Origin: JACVRN01 sp036403815
GTDB taxonomy: Bacteria; Acidobacteriota; Blastocatellia; Pyrinomonadales; Pyrinomonadaceae
NCBI GenBank assembly: GCA_036403815.1
Contig: DASWQH010000055.1
Location: 31,129-95,128 of the forward strand
Length of the DNA: 64,000 bases
Reading direction: 5' to 3'
The translations under genes and the position numbers were made by a program. The notes below the pieces were generated by a model, which worked only from the letters and a program-made list of their open reading frames with translations, had not been told where the DNA came from and ran no database searches. Below are positions 57,435 through 64,000 of the stretch, piece after piece (the first letter of the stretch is position 1; each line of letters opens with the position of its first letter).

Positions 57435-58980
57435 TGAAGTGCTCCCGGAAATAGTCTGCATAAAGCTGGCAGCGCGGCATGACAGTGCGTCCATCCACGC
57501 GCCGCACTAATCCCGCACCGTGCAAGCGAAAGAAGACCCTCTCATCATGACAGGTCTGATGGCGTATGACTTCTTGCAGTCCATGAATCAGCTCCTGTTT
57601 GTCATGTATGCGAAAGAGGTGATAGCGCAGGTGGTCGCCAAACGGGCCGCGGTCATCAGTAGCGCGAGCGAAAAGCTCGCCCGAAGAGATTCGTCGGCTG
57701 GCAAGCAAATAGAGCGTACGCCGCACTAGATAGGGATGACCGCCCAGCAAGTTCATAAGCTGAGCCAGCCCGTTCGCGTCCAAAGGCGACCCGTGCCGGA
57801 GGTTCAGGTCTGCCACATTCTCCGCCGTAAAATCCGCCAGCTCGATGACCTGCCCGACGTTGAAAGGAGATTGATTCAGGTTTTCGATTAACTGGTACGG
57901 CTCTGTCGAAGTGACCAGCACCAAGTCCAACTGCTTCCAGACCTGAGAAGTCGCACGACTGTTATGCCAGCTTCTCAACATGCTGAAGAAGTCTGAGCGA
58001 AAGTCTGTCTCAAAGATGCTTTCAACTTCGTCCATCGCCAGCACGAGCGGGCCTTTGAGTTCATTCAGAAGATAGCGACCGACGTAGCGTGTCGTGCGCT
58101 GGCTGTTTCCCAAAGGCATGTCCCAGTATTCGCCAATGCGATTTTCCATCTCCAGCTCGTCCGTGAGCCACGCGCAGAACTGGCGAAAGAACAGATCGGC
58201 ATTGGCGAGCGCTTTTCTGTCAATCAACTGAAAGTCCAGAAAGACTATATGCTTGCCTGCCTCCGCAGCCGCGGCGATGGTTCTTATCAGCAGCGAGCTT
58301 TTGCCCATCTGCCTTGGGCCTTTAATAGTGAGGGTCACTCCGCGTTGCCTGATTGTCGTCAAAGCTATGCCATCCGATGGACGCTCCACGTAAAATACGG
58401 ACTGCGGATCCATAGTCCCTTCCGGCATCTCCAGCAATGCAGGCTGAGCCGCCGGTAAAGGGGTCGGCAATGGCTGACTAGATTCTGTGTCCGTCACCAG
58501 GCTCACCTTCGACTCGTCTCGTTTGATTGACAGCTCGCCGCCCGTGACGGCGCGCTTAATCTCGTCTATGAGGCGCGGCGTATCCTCCGGCCCGCTCCAA
58601 AAAGCCCAGTTGATCTGATTCAGGTAAGCGCTCAAAGGATACTGAAACGGCTCACAATAGTTTAAGCGTATGGGTAATATAAGGGGACGACCATTTTGGG
58701 CTTTAGCCAGGTTGTAGGCGGTTGAGATTTCGGCTTCGACCATCTCGCTGTGAATAGACTGAGCCGAAAGAAACACGAGCAGGAAATCCGAGCGACGCAG
58801 CTCGGCCTCTATCTGCTCAGCCCAGCGCGTGCCAATCAACATATGCTTATCTATGAAGACATCGTGCTCTTGACTGAGCGCCTCGCAGAACTGCAAGGCG
58901 AGCGATTCGTCTGGCTGCGACTGTCGTTTGTAGCTTAGAAAAACATGGGCGCGCTGGCCCGGATTATCATCTGTTGTCAT
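57427..58980 (-). CDS. TIR domain fused to an AAA-like ATPase
   Basis: 517 residues. The TIR domain (about 10-145) has HVFLSYKRQSQPDESLALQ, VFIDKHMLIGTRWAEQIEAE and FLLVFLSAQSIHSEMVEAEI. The likely catalytic Glu of NAD-cleaving TIRs is E84, six residues after S78 in the S-x5-E pattern. After a Pro-rich linker (about 160-195) comes the ATPase domain (about 200-500): GVTLTIKGPRQMGKSSLLIR (Walker A), GPLVLAMDEVESIF (Walker B), and PFNVGQVIELADFTAENVAD, also found in the partner. It ends with a winged-helix-like segment (FRLHGAGLVRRVDGRTVMPR). Own promoter at 59069-59096. Defence or signalling role is inferred from architecture. Confidence 0.88.
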   Translation of the reverse strand: MTTDDNPGQRAHVFLSYKRQSQPDESLALQFCEALSQEHDVFIDKHMLIGTRWAEQIEAELRRSDFLLVFLSAQSIHSEMVEAEISTAYNLAKAQNGRPLILPIRLNYCEPFQYPLSAYLNQINWAFWSGPEDTPRLIDEIKRAVTGGELSIKRDESKVSLVTDTESSQPLPTPLPAAQPALLEMPEGTMDPQSVFYVERPSDGIALTTIRQRGVTLTIKGPRQMGKSSLLIRTIAAAAEAGKHIVFLDFQLIDRKALANADLFFRQFCAWLTDELEMENRIGEYWDMPLGNSQRTTRYVGRYLLNELKGPLVLAMDEVESIFETDFRSDFFSMLRSWHNSRATSQVWKQLDLVLVTSTEPYQLIENLNQSPFNVGQVIELADFTAENVADLNLRHGSPLDANGLAQLMNLLGGHPYLVRRTLYLLASRRISSGELFARATDDRGPFGDHLRYHLFRIHDKQELIHGLQEVIRHQTCHDERVFFRLHGAGLVRRVDGRTVMPRCQLYADYFREHFNA

Positions 58981-59240
58981 ATAGATACCACCGATAAGGC
59001 AGGACGGTTAATGAGCGATACTGGTTCCGCGTGCGCGGGGTTGTGAAACGTTGTGTGCGTCGAGCTACATAATATGCTCCTGAAATGCTATGTCAATAAA
59101 AATTAGAACACACCGGCTCTCCTCTTGTTGCACTATTTTCTAGAATACCGTACAACTTAGTCAGCTCGATTTAATCCAAAGTCACGTCATGGCTGCGCAT
59201 CCTTTAGTTTTGAGGTAAGCGACTGCCTGTCAGGTAATAG
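58981..59240. other. 260-bp divergent intergenic region
   Basis: It carries the promoter of the TIR operon (59069-59096, minus strand) and presumably that of the DUF4912-GH57 genes (plus strand); a weak TTGCAC-17-TACAAC pair lies near 59133-59162. AT-rich in the middle. No inverted repeat of the heptamer type, in contrast to most gaps of this size. Confidence 0.5.
59069..59096 (-). promoter_or_regulatory. Sigma-70 promoter of the TIR/AAA/WD40 operon
   Basis: On the minus strand TTGACA (59096-59091), 16-nt spacer, TATTAT (59074-59069). Both boxes are near consensus, and the start of transcription would be about 80 nt before the ATG at 58980. This is the cleanest promoter in the window. Confidence 0.7.
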
Positions 59241-60197
59241 ATGCCCTTTTTCTTTCCCGGTAGCTCTGAATTAGTCATTACACAGGAAGCCCCTTCGCCT
59301 GCCGTCGCAGACAAGCTGGCGGAGCTTTCTGCGGACGAGCCTTTGCCCGCCAGCTATAAGCTGGATCGCATACGCCTTCTGCCTCAATCGCCGCGCAGGC
59401 TCTTTCTTTACTGGGAACTGGCGCGCGACCCCTTCGAGCCGCTGCGCCAAAGATTCGGGCAGGCAGTTAACTACAGGCTTGTCGTCAGGCTCACCAATCT
59501 AGACACTGAAGAAGTGACCCTGCATGAAGCAGCAGAGACGCGCTCGCAATGGTTCGACGTTCAGCCTGATCACGCGTACAGAACCGAAATAGGGCTTTAC
59601 GCTCCGGGGCGCTCTTTCATTCGCCTGCTCATGTCAAACGTCAAGCGCACGCCGCGCGCCAGCGTCTCGCTCCAGACAGCCCCGACGCCTGAATGGTACG
59701 TCTCCGCCGAACAATTCTCGCGCGTTCTGGACGATGCGGGCTACGTGAGCGACGCGCTGGAAGTCGCGCTTGAGGCCGCGGACGAGGCGACTAATTACGG
59801 CGCAACCAGGGCTATTACCAGAAAACTTGCCCCGGCGAGTCTGCCGCCTATGAGCGAAGAAGAGCTGGCAGAGTTACGAGGGATATTGACGGCGCTTGCT
59901 TTCGGAATGCACTGGAGCAACCTGCGCCCTATGCTTTCACACAATCTTGCGAGCTGGTTCGACCTTGTAGGTATGGAGGATGCGAAGTTCGACCCGGCTC
60001 AGTTAACAGAGGTTCTATATACGACGCTCGGCATAGAGATGAGCGGCTCGCCCTTCGAGGCACCGCCCGAAGCGGCACGCAGGCGTGCGGCACGCGTCAT
60101 CGCCGGCGCAAGCGAAATCAATCTTCCCTCGCGCCCCTTCCATCTCTGGATGCCGAGCATGAAAGAAAGGCAACTCAGAAGTCAGAATGCAGAATGA
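59241..60197 (+). CDS. DUF4912 domain protein
   Basis: 318 residues. Residues about 38-140 match DUF4912: YKLDRIRLLPQSPRRLFLYW, NYRLVVRLTNLDTEEVTLHE and WFDVQPDHAYRTEIGLYAPG, a beta-sandwich-like fold resembling carbohydrate-binding modules. The second half is Ala/Glu-rich and helical. DUF4912 genes are regularly next to GH57 glucan enzymes, as here, so a role in glycogen or storage-glucan handling is likely. The last residues and TGA stop (60195-60197) lie in the repeat arm at 60176. Confidence 0.8.
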   Translation: MPFFFPGSSELVITQEAPSPAVADKLAELSADEPLPASYKLDRIRLLPQSPRRLFLYWELARDPFEPLRQRFGQAVNYRLVVRLTNLDTEEVTLHEAAETRSQWFDVQPDHAYRTEIGLYAPGRSFIRLLMSNVKRTPRASVSLQTAPTPEWYVSAEQFSRVLDDAGYVSDALEVALEAADEATNYGATRAITRKLAPASLPPMSEEELAELRGILTALAFGMHWSNLRPMLSHNLASWFDLVGMEDAKFDPAQLTEVLYTTLGIEMSGSPFEAPPEAARRRAARVIAGASEINLPSRPFHLWMPSMKERQLRSQNAE

Positions 60198-60259
60198 TGA
60201 ATGAAAGATTATTTAACTTGAATTATCTCTTCATTCATCATTCTGCATTCTGACTTCTG
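60176..60259. repeat. Heptamer inverted repeat (GCAGAAG type)
   Basis: Arms 60176-60205 and 60230-60259, perfect over 30 bp, 24-nt loop. The left arm contains the stop of the DUF4912 gene; the right arm ends 11 bp before the GH57 GTG start, with no Shine-Dalgarno sequence. Confidence 0.95.
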
Positions 60260-60270
60260 CCTTTATTCTT

Positions 60271-61866
60271 GTGCTTATAGGTTACTTCAGTCTAGTCCTG
60301 CACGCGCACTTGCCGTTCGTGCGTCATCCTGAGCATCCGGAATTTCTGGAGGAAGACTGGCTCTACGAAGCGATTACGGAAGTCTACCTGCCGCTCATCT
60401 ACGTCTTTCAGAGTCTTCATGAGATGGGAGCGACGCCGCGCCTGGCTATGAACATCTCGCCGCCTTTGTGCGAGATGCTCTCGGACAAGCTCCTACAGGA
60501 TCGCTACACTCGACACTTAGAAAACCTGCTGGCGCTCTCCGAAAAAGAGATTGAGCGAACCGCCCGTGATGCGCCGGAGTTTCAAGCGGTCGCGCGCATG
60601 TATTATGAGAACCTGAGCGCGGCGCATCATCTCTGGACGACCCGCTACCATCGCAACCTCGTACACGCTTTTCGCGAGCTTCAGGAAGAGGGCGTGCTGG
60701 AGATTATCACCTGCTGCGCGACGCACGGCTTCATGCCGCTCATCTCTACAGAGGAAGCAAGGCAAGCGCAGATAGAGGTTGCGGTTCAAAACTATCGCAA
60801 GCACTTCGGGCGCAGCCCGCGCGGCATCTGGCTGGCCGAATGCGCGTATGAGCCGGGCGTTGAGGATTTACTGAAAGACGCTGGGCTGGAGTACTTCATC
60901 TCCGACACGCACGCGATTCTCTACGGCGAGCCGCGACCACGCTACGGCGTTTATGCGCCAGTCCTTTGCCCGAACGGCGTCGCAGTCTTCGCACGCGATC
61001 TGGAAACAAGCCAGCAGGTGTGGAGTTCTATGGTCGGCTATCCGGGCGACGCTGTCTATCGTGAATTTTACAGAGACCTGGGCTGGGACGCGCCGCTGGA
61101 CTATCTTCTGCCGCATCTTCATGCCGGAGGAGAGCGCCGTCATCTGGGATTGAAGTATCACCGAATCTCTGGCCGCAACGTGGCACAGCAGGACAAGCAG
61201 CCATACGACCCGCAGGCCGCGCGCAATCGCGCAGCCGAGCATGCCAGCCACTTTATCAACGAGCGCATCAAGCAGGCCGAGCATTTGATTAGAGAGTTTG
61301 AAGGCCGCCCGCCGCTCGTCTGCTCTCCCTATGATGCTGAGCTATACGGCCACTGGTGGTTTGAAGGGCCGCAGTTCATAGACTTTCTCTTCCGCAAGCT
61401 GCACTGGGACACGGATGCCATCAAGGCGGTCGCGCCCGGCGACGTGCTCAATTCCGGTATGCCGATTCAGACGCAACAGCCAGCCGCGTCCAGTTGGGGC
61501 GAAGAGGGTTACTACAAGGTCTGGCTGAACGAGTTGAACGCATGGATGTACCCGCATCAACATGCAGCCGAAGCGCGCATGACCGCGCTCGCCAATCGCT
61601 TCCCTGAATCGGAAGGCATCCTGCGCCGCGCTCTTAATCAAGCGGCGCGCGAGCTGTTGCTGGCACAGTCCAGCGACTGGGCTTTTCAAATCTATCAGGG
61701 CACGACCGTAGAATATGCTACAAAACGCTTCCGCTCTCATATACGCCGCTTTGACGCCATTGCGACAGAGATTGAGAACGGCTACGTTGACGAAGAGCGG
61801 CTGGCCGAAATCGAATGGCGCGACAACATCTTCGCAGAGATTGATTATCGCGTGTACAGGTCATGA
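60271..61866 (+). CDS. GH57 family 1,4-alpha-glucan branching enzyme
   Basis: 531 residues from GTG at 60271. Family motifs: SLVLHAHLPFVRHPEHPEFL near the N-terminus, THGFMPLI, catalytic nucleophile Glu190 in GIWLAECAYEPGVEDL, acid/base Asp355 in CSPYDAELYGHWWFEGP. A C-terminal DUF1957-like helical domain (about 420-520) ends the protein. It cuts alpha-1,4-glucan and re-attaches the piece in alpha-1,6 linkage. Length and motif set match the AmyC/GH57 branching enzymes. It is coupled by a 4-bp overlap to the next gene. Confidence 0.92.
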   Translation: MLIGYFSLVLHAHLPFVRHPEHPEFLEEDWLYEAITEVYLPLIYVFQSLHEMGATPRLAMNISPPLCEMLSDKLLQDRYTRHLENLLALSEKEIERTARDAPEFQAVARMYYENLSAAHHLWTTRYHRNLVHAFRELQEEGVLEIITCCATHGFMPLISTEEARQAQIEVAVQNYRKHFGRSPRGIWLAECAYEPGVEDLLKDAGLEYFISDTHAILYGEPRPRYGVYAPVLCPNGVAVFARDLETSQQVWSSMVGYPGDAVYREFYRDLGWDAPLDYLLPHLHAGGERRHLGLKYHRISGRNVAQQDKQPYDPQAARNRAAEHASHFINERIKQAEHLIREFEGRPPLVCSPYDAELYGHWWFEGPQFIDFLFRKLHWDTDAIKAVAPGDVLNSGMPIQTQQPAASSWGEEGYYKVWLNELNAWMYPHQHAAEARMTALANRFPESEGILRRALNQAARELLLAQSSDWAFQIYQGTTVEYATKRFRSHIRRFDAIATEIENGYVDEERLAEIEWRDNIFAEIDYRVYRS

Positions 61867-62663
61867 AGCCGTTTGAAGACGCTGAGCGCGCTTCGTCTCT
61901 TCCGCTCATCATAGGCCACAGGGGCGCTGCTGCGGTTGCGCCCGAGAACACCATCGCTTCATTCAAGCGCGCCATGATGGACGGCGCGGACGGCATAGAG
62001 TTCGACGTACGGCTGGCGCACGACCGCGTTCCCGTGGTCATCCACGACCCGACCCTGCGCCGCACAGCATCGAGCGAAGAAGCTATAGCTTCACTCTCAT
62101 CAACCGAGCTGGGTAAGCGTGATGTCGGCACATGGTTCAACCTGAGCTTCCCGCAGCTTGCACGCGAAGAGTACGGACGCGCCACAATCCCCACGCTCGC
62201 CGAAGTCTTCGAGCTATTCCGTAAAGGGAGCGCGGTGCTCTATGTAGAGATGAAGTGTACTCAGGCTGAAAGTCGCGCGCTTGCTTCCGAGGTGGCAAAG
62301 CTTATACGCGAGCATGAATTCACAGATCGAGCGGTCGTCGAAAGCTTCACGCTCGAATCAATCGCAGAGTTGAAGCGCATCGCCCCGTTGATTCGCACGG
62401 CGGCGCTCTTCGAGCCGAAGCTCATGCCCCCGCCCTCCCTTCGCAGGATGATGCGGCTTGCCATAGAGTGCAAGGCGGACGAGCTTGCCCTTCATCGCCT
62501 GCTCGCCACGCGTCGCGCCGCGGAAGAAGCATCGAGGCACGGCATGAAAACGGTCGTCTGGACGGTTGACAATCCCGCATGGCTCGCACGCGCGCGCCGC
62601 TACGGCATTCACGCCGTCATCACCAACAACCCGGCAATCATGAAAGGCAAAATTAAAAATTAA
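61863..62663 (+). CDS. Glycerophosphodiester phosphodiesterase
   Basis: 266 residues, ATGA overlap with the GH57 stop. IIGHRGAAAVAPENTIASFK (first His), GIEFDVRLAHDRVPVVIHDP (metal Glu and Asp, second His) and LYVEMKCTQ are diagnostic of GDPD. It hydrolyses glycerophosphodiesters to glycerol-3-phosphate and an alcohol. No signal peptide, so cytoplasmic. The last residues (KGKIKN) and TAA stop lie in the repeat arm at 62649. Confidence 0.92.
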   Translation: MKPFEDAERASSLPLIIGHRGAAAVAPENTIASFKRAMMDGADGIEFDVRLAHDRVPVVIHDPTLRRTASSEEAIASLSSTELGKRDVGTWFNLSFPQLAREEYGRATIPTLAEVFELFRKGSAVLYVEMKCTQAESRALASEVAKLIREHEFTDRAVVESFTLESIAELKRIAPLIRTAALFEPKLMPPPSLRRMMRLAIECKADELALHRLLATRRAAEEASRHGMKTVVWTVDNPAWLARARRYGIHAVITNNPAIMKGKIKN

Positions 62664-62757
62664 AAATGCAAAAGTGAAGTCGTTAGTAGCAGCCAATAAT
62701 TTCTTTTCCTGTAAATGTGATTTCCGCCTTCCTTTTGCATTTTTAATTTTTAATTTT
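62649..62757. repeat. Heptamer inverted repeat (AAAATTA type)
   Basis: Arms 62649-62674 and 62732-62757, perfect over 26 bp, 57-nt loop; words AAAATTA and AAAATGC. The left arm contains the GDPD stop codon. The right arm ends 13 bp before the ATG of the AraC-type regulator. Confidence 0.92.
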
Positions 62758-62770
62758 TACTTTACTCATT

Positions 62771-63598
62771 ATGGATAGAGTCTTCCTGCGCTCGCAGTTT
62801 GCGGTTTATTACAGGCGGGCGCGACGTGTGCGCTGGGCGCGTGAGGCGCGCTCGGATTACGCTGTGCTTTTTTCGCTCAAGGGTCGCCTGCTTTGCAGCA
62901 TCGCGGAAGAAGAGTTTGAGATAGGGGAAGCGAGCGCGCTGCTGGTTGATCCCGGCAGCGCAGCCGTGGCCGCGAGCCGAGAGGAGGCGGAGATTCTTAC
63001 GCTCATCCTGACGCCCGCTTTCGTGCTCGATTTAGCATTGCGCCTGCGTCTTACGCTTTCCGGCGCAAGCGTTATGTTTCGCTCCGACAAAGTTGAAAGA
63101 GATGAGCGGCTGGCGCGGCTGGCGCGCGATCTGGCAGATGAGCTGAGAGAAGAAGAGGCCGGTCAGGATGTGGTCATCACGGCACTGGTCGAACAGATGC
63201 TCGTGTATCTCCTGCGTCATTACGCGAATGTGCGGCGCTCGGACGAGCTTGAATTGTCGCGCGTTGGCCTCGTTGATCGTCGCATACGCCGCGCCGTAGA
63301 GATGATGCACGCGCACATGGACAGAGACCTACCCATTGAGGAGATGGCGGGAGCGGCGTATCTCTCTCCCTTTCACTTCGCGCGCCTCTTCAAAAAACTG
63401 ACGGGCGCTTCGCCCCACGCCTATCTAGCCACCCTGCGCGTCCAGCGTGCGCAGCAGCTACTGGCCGAAACCGATCTCTCAATCTCAGAACTCTCTGCCC
63501 GCGTAGGCTATGCCAGCCCCAGCCACTTCTCCAAAGCCTTCCGCCAATCCACAGGCATGACCCCGCGCGCTTTCCGCGCCGCAATCATTAAAGCTTGA
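62771..63598 (+). CDS. AraC-family transcriptional regulator
   Basis: 275 residues. The N-terminal half (about 1-140) is a cupin-like sensor region (FSLKGRLLCSIAEEEFEIGE, SALLVDPGSAAVAASREEAE). The C-terminal about 100 residues carry two helix-turn-helix motifs: LPIEEMAGAAYLSPFHFARL followed by FKKLTGASPHAYLATLRVQR, and SISELSARVGYASPSHFSKA followed by FRQSTGMTPRAFRA. Ligand and targets unknown. Confidence 0.92.
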   Translation: MDRVFLRSQFAVYYRRARRVRWAREARSDYAVLFSLKGRLLCSIAEEEFEIGEASALLVDPGSAAVAASREEAEILTLILTPAFVLDLALRLRLTLSGASVMFRSDKVERDERLARLARDLADELREEEAGQDVVITALVEQMLVYLLRHYANVRRSDELELSRVGLVDRRIRRAVEMMHAHMDRDLPIEEMAGAAYLSPFHFARLFKKLTGASPHAYLATLRVQRAQQLLAETDLSISELSARVGYASPSHFSKAFRQSTGMTPRAFRAAIIKA

Positions 63599-63599
63599 A

Positions 63600-63853
63600 A
63601 GCTGTTTGAAAAACTAGCTTCAGCTTCCGTCCCGTAGGGACGACGTGATAATAGCCCAGCCATTTATGGCTGGGAACAGCAGGCACAAAAGAAGTAGAGT
63701 CCCGTAGGGACGACTGAACATGGTTTCAATCAGCATTCAGTCGTCCCTACGGGACTCAATACTTCTAGCGCATCTATTCCCAGCACTGAAGTGCTGGGCT
63801 ATTATCATCTAGTCCCTACGGGACTCAAGCTGAATCTCAATTTTCAAACAGCT
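63600..63853. repeat. Nested triple inverted repeat
   Basis: Three sets of arms enclose one another: 63600-63612 with 63841-63853 (13 bp), 63647-63660 with 63793-63806 (14 bp, GATAATAGCCCAGC), and 63697-63718 with 63736-63757 (22 bp perfect, core GTCCCGTAGGGACG). The core recurs in the middle layer near 63629-63642 and 63811-63824. The whole could fold into a 250-nt cruciform directly after the AraC-type gene. Confidence 0.88.
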
Positions 63854-64000
63854 TCTTAACTCGACTTTATCCATTTTGGAAACAGGGAACGTAAATAAAA
63901 GACTTAGCATCCCGACTATTCGCCAGACTTTTGTAATGTCGATCAAAAAGAGGACATTCAAAAAAGTCTGGCGTTGAAAACAAAAGACTTATGCTATCGG
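63854..64000. repeat. Inverted and direct repeats at the right edge
   Basis: CGCCAGACTTTT (63921-63932) pairs with AAAAGTCTGGCG (63962-63973), with further pairing inward (ATGTC with GACAT). A 10-bp direct repeat AAAAGACTTA occurs at 63897-63906 and 63982-63991, on each side of the hairpin. It is cut by the window edge; a repeat array or the end of a mobile element are both possible. No gene is seen. Confidence 0.55.

Noticed and set aside
16724..62757. Heptamer arrays as CRISPR
   Set aside because: Units are 7 nt with no spacers, arms are inverted, and no cas genes are present.
1..64000. tRNA, rRNA or transposase genes
   Set aside because: I read the gaps on both strands and saw no cloverleaf with a GTTCRANNC T-loop, no rRNA core and no transposase or integrase motif; a tRNAscan or Rfam run could overturn this.

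Overview
The window is about 64 kb of chromosome from a Gram-negative bacterium. It carries lpxD, a lipid A gene, and a split ADP-heptose pathway (kinase 48826, phosphatase 48171, adenylyltransferase 49946) with two family-9 glycosyltransferases, so an LPS outer membrane is expected. The coding DNA is moderately GC-rich. The protein families (NtrY/NtrX, AAA-like ATPase with WD40, DUF4252 pair behind an ECF sigma factor, DUF4912 beside a GH57 enzyme) and the 'GTCCCGTAGGGAC' and heptamer-type intergenic repeats are most like Acidobacteriota, perhaps class Blastocatellia. That assignment is inference; there is no rRNA gene in the window.

Layout. 1-1.8 kb: cobalamin-riboswitch-controlled B12 uptake genes (btuF and the start of btuC, minus strand). 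1.9-4.9 kb: mtnA and two secreted proteins of unknown role. 4.9-9.8 kb: an orphan sigma-54 response regulator, a nucleotide-sugar epimerase, UDP-glucose 6-dehydrogenase and a FecR-like exported protein (minus). 10.3-12.5 kb: a Tat-type isoaspartyl peptidase and two unknown genes (minus). 12.7-23.9 kb (plus): coaBC, a membrane Ser/Thr kinase, two uracil-DNA glycosylase paralogues, an NlpC/P60-like enzyme, a lipoprotein propeller, priA and lpxD. 24.2-31.5 kb (minus): SDR reductase, lipid glycosyltransferase, radical SAM/SPASM protein and NtrX/NtrY. 31.7-35.5 kb (plus): CPBP protease, then ECF sigma factor, anti-sigma candidate and two DUF4252 proteins. 35.8-39.0 kb (minus): citrate synthase, SAM hydrolase and a glycine-zipper protein. 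39.4-46.1 kb: cysteine desulfurase and Fe-S scaffold, MscL, PBP1A, a four-helix-bundle (IVS/S23-type) protein and a TrkA-type K+ channel. 46.2-53.6 kb (plus): LPS core/heptose cluster. 53.7-59.0 kb (minus): a two-gene TIR-ATPase / ATPase-WD40 operon. 59.2-63.6 kb (plus): DUF4912 protein, GH57 branching enzyme, glycerophosphodiesterase and an AraC regulator.

The most striking feature is not a gene. More than twenty intergenic gaps contain long, often perfect inverted repeats (arms 15-39 bp, loops of about 4-90 nt). In most of them the arms are built from words repeating every 7 nt. The words differ from locus to locus (TTTTCAG, TCAGAAT, GTGACCA, GAGGTTA, GATTTTA and others) but the architecture is constant. 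Many arms supply the stop codon of the upstream gene, and many end within a few bases of the next start codon, with no Shine-Dalgarno sequence visible. One pair of arms, using the same words as four gene-free hairpins, encloses the four-helix-bundle gene at 44530-44910. This resembles the gene-bearing intervening sequences of 23S rRNA and suggests a mobile or replicating hairpin family with one autonomous-looking copy.

The second candidate system is the TIR/AAA-like/WD40 operon, with its own clear sigma-70 promoter, which looks like an uncharacterised NAD-linked defence or signalling module. No tRNA, rRNA, CRISPR array, transposase or integrase was found.
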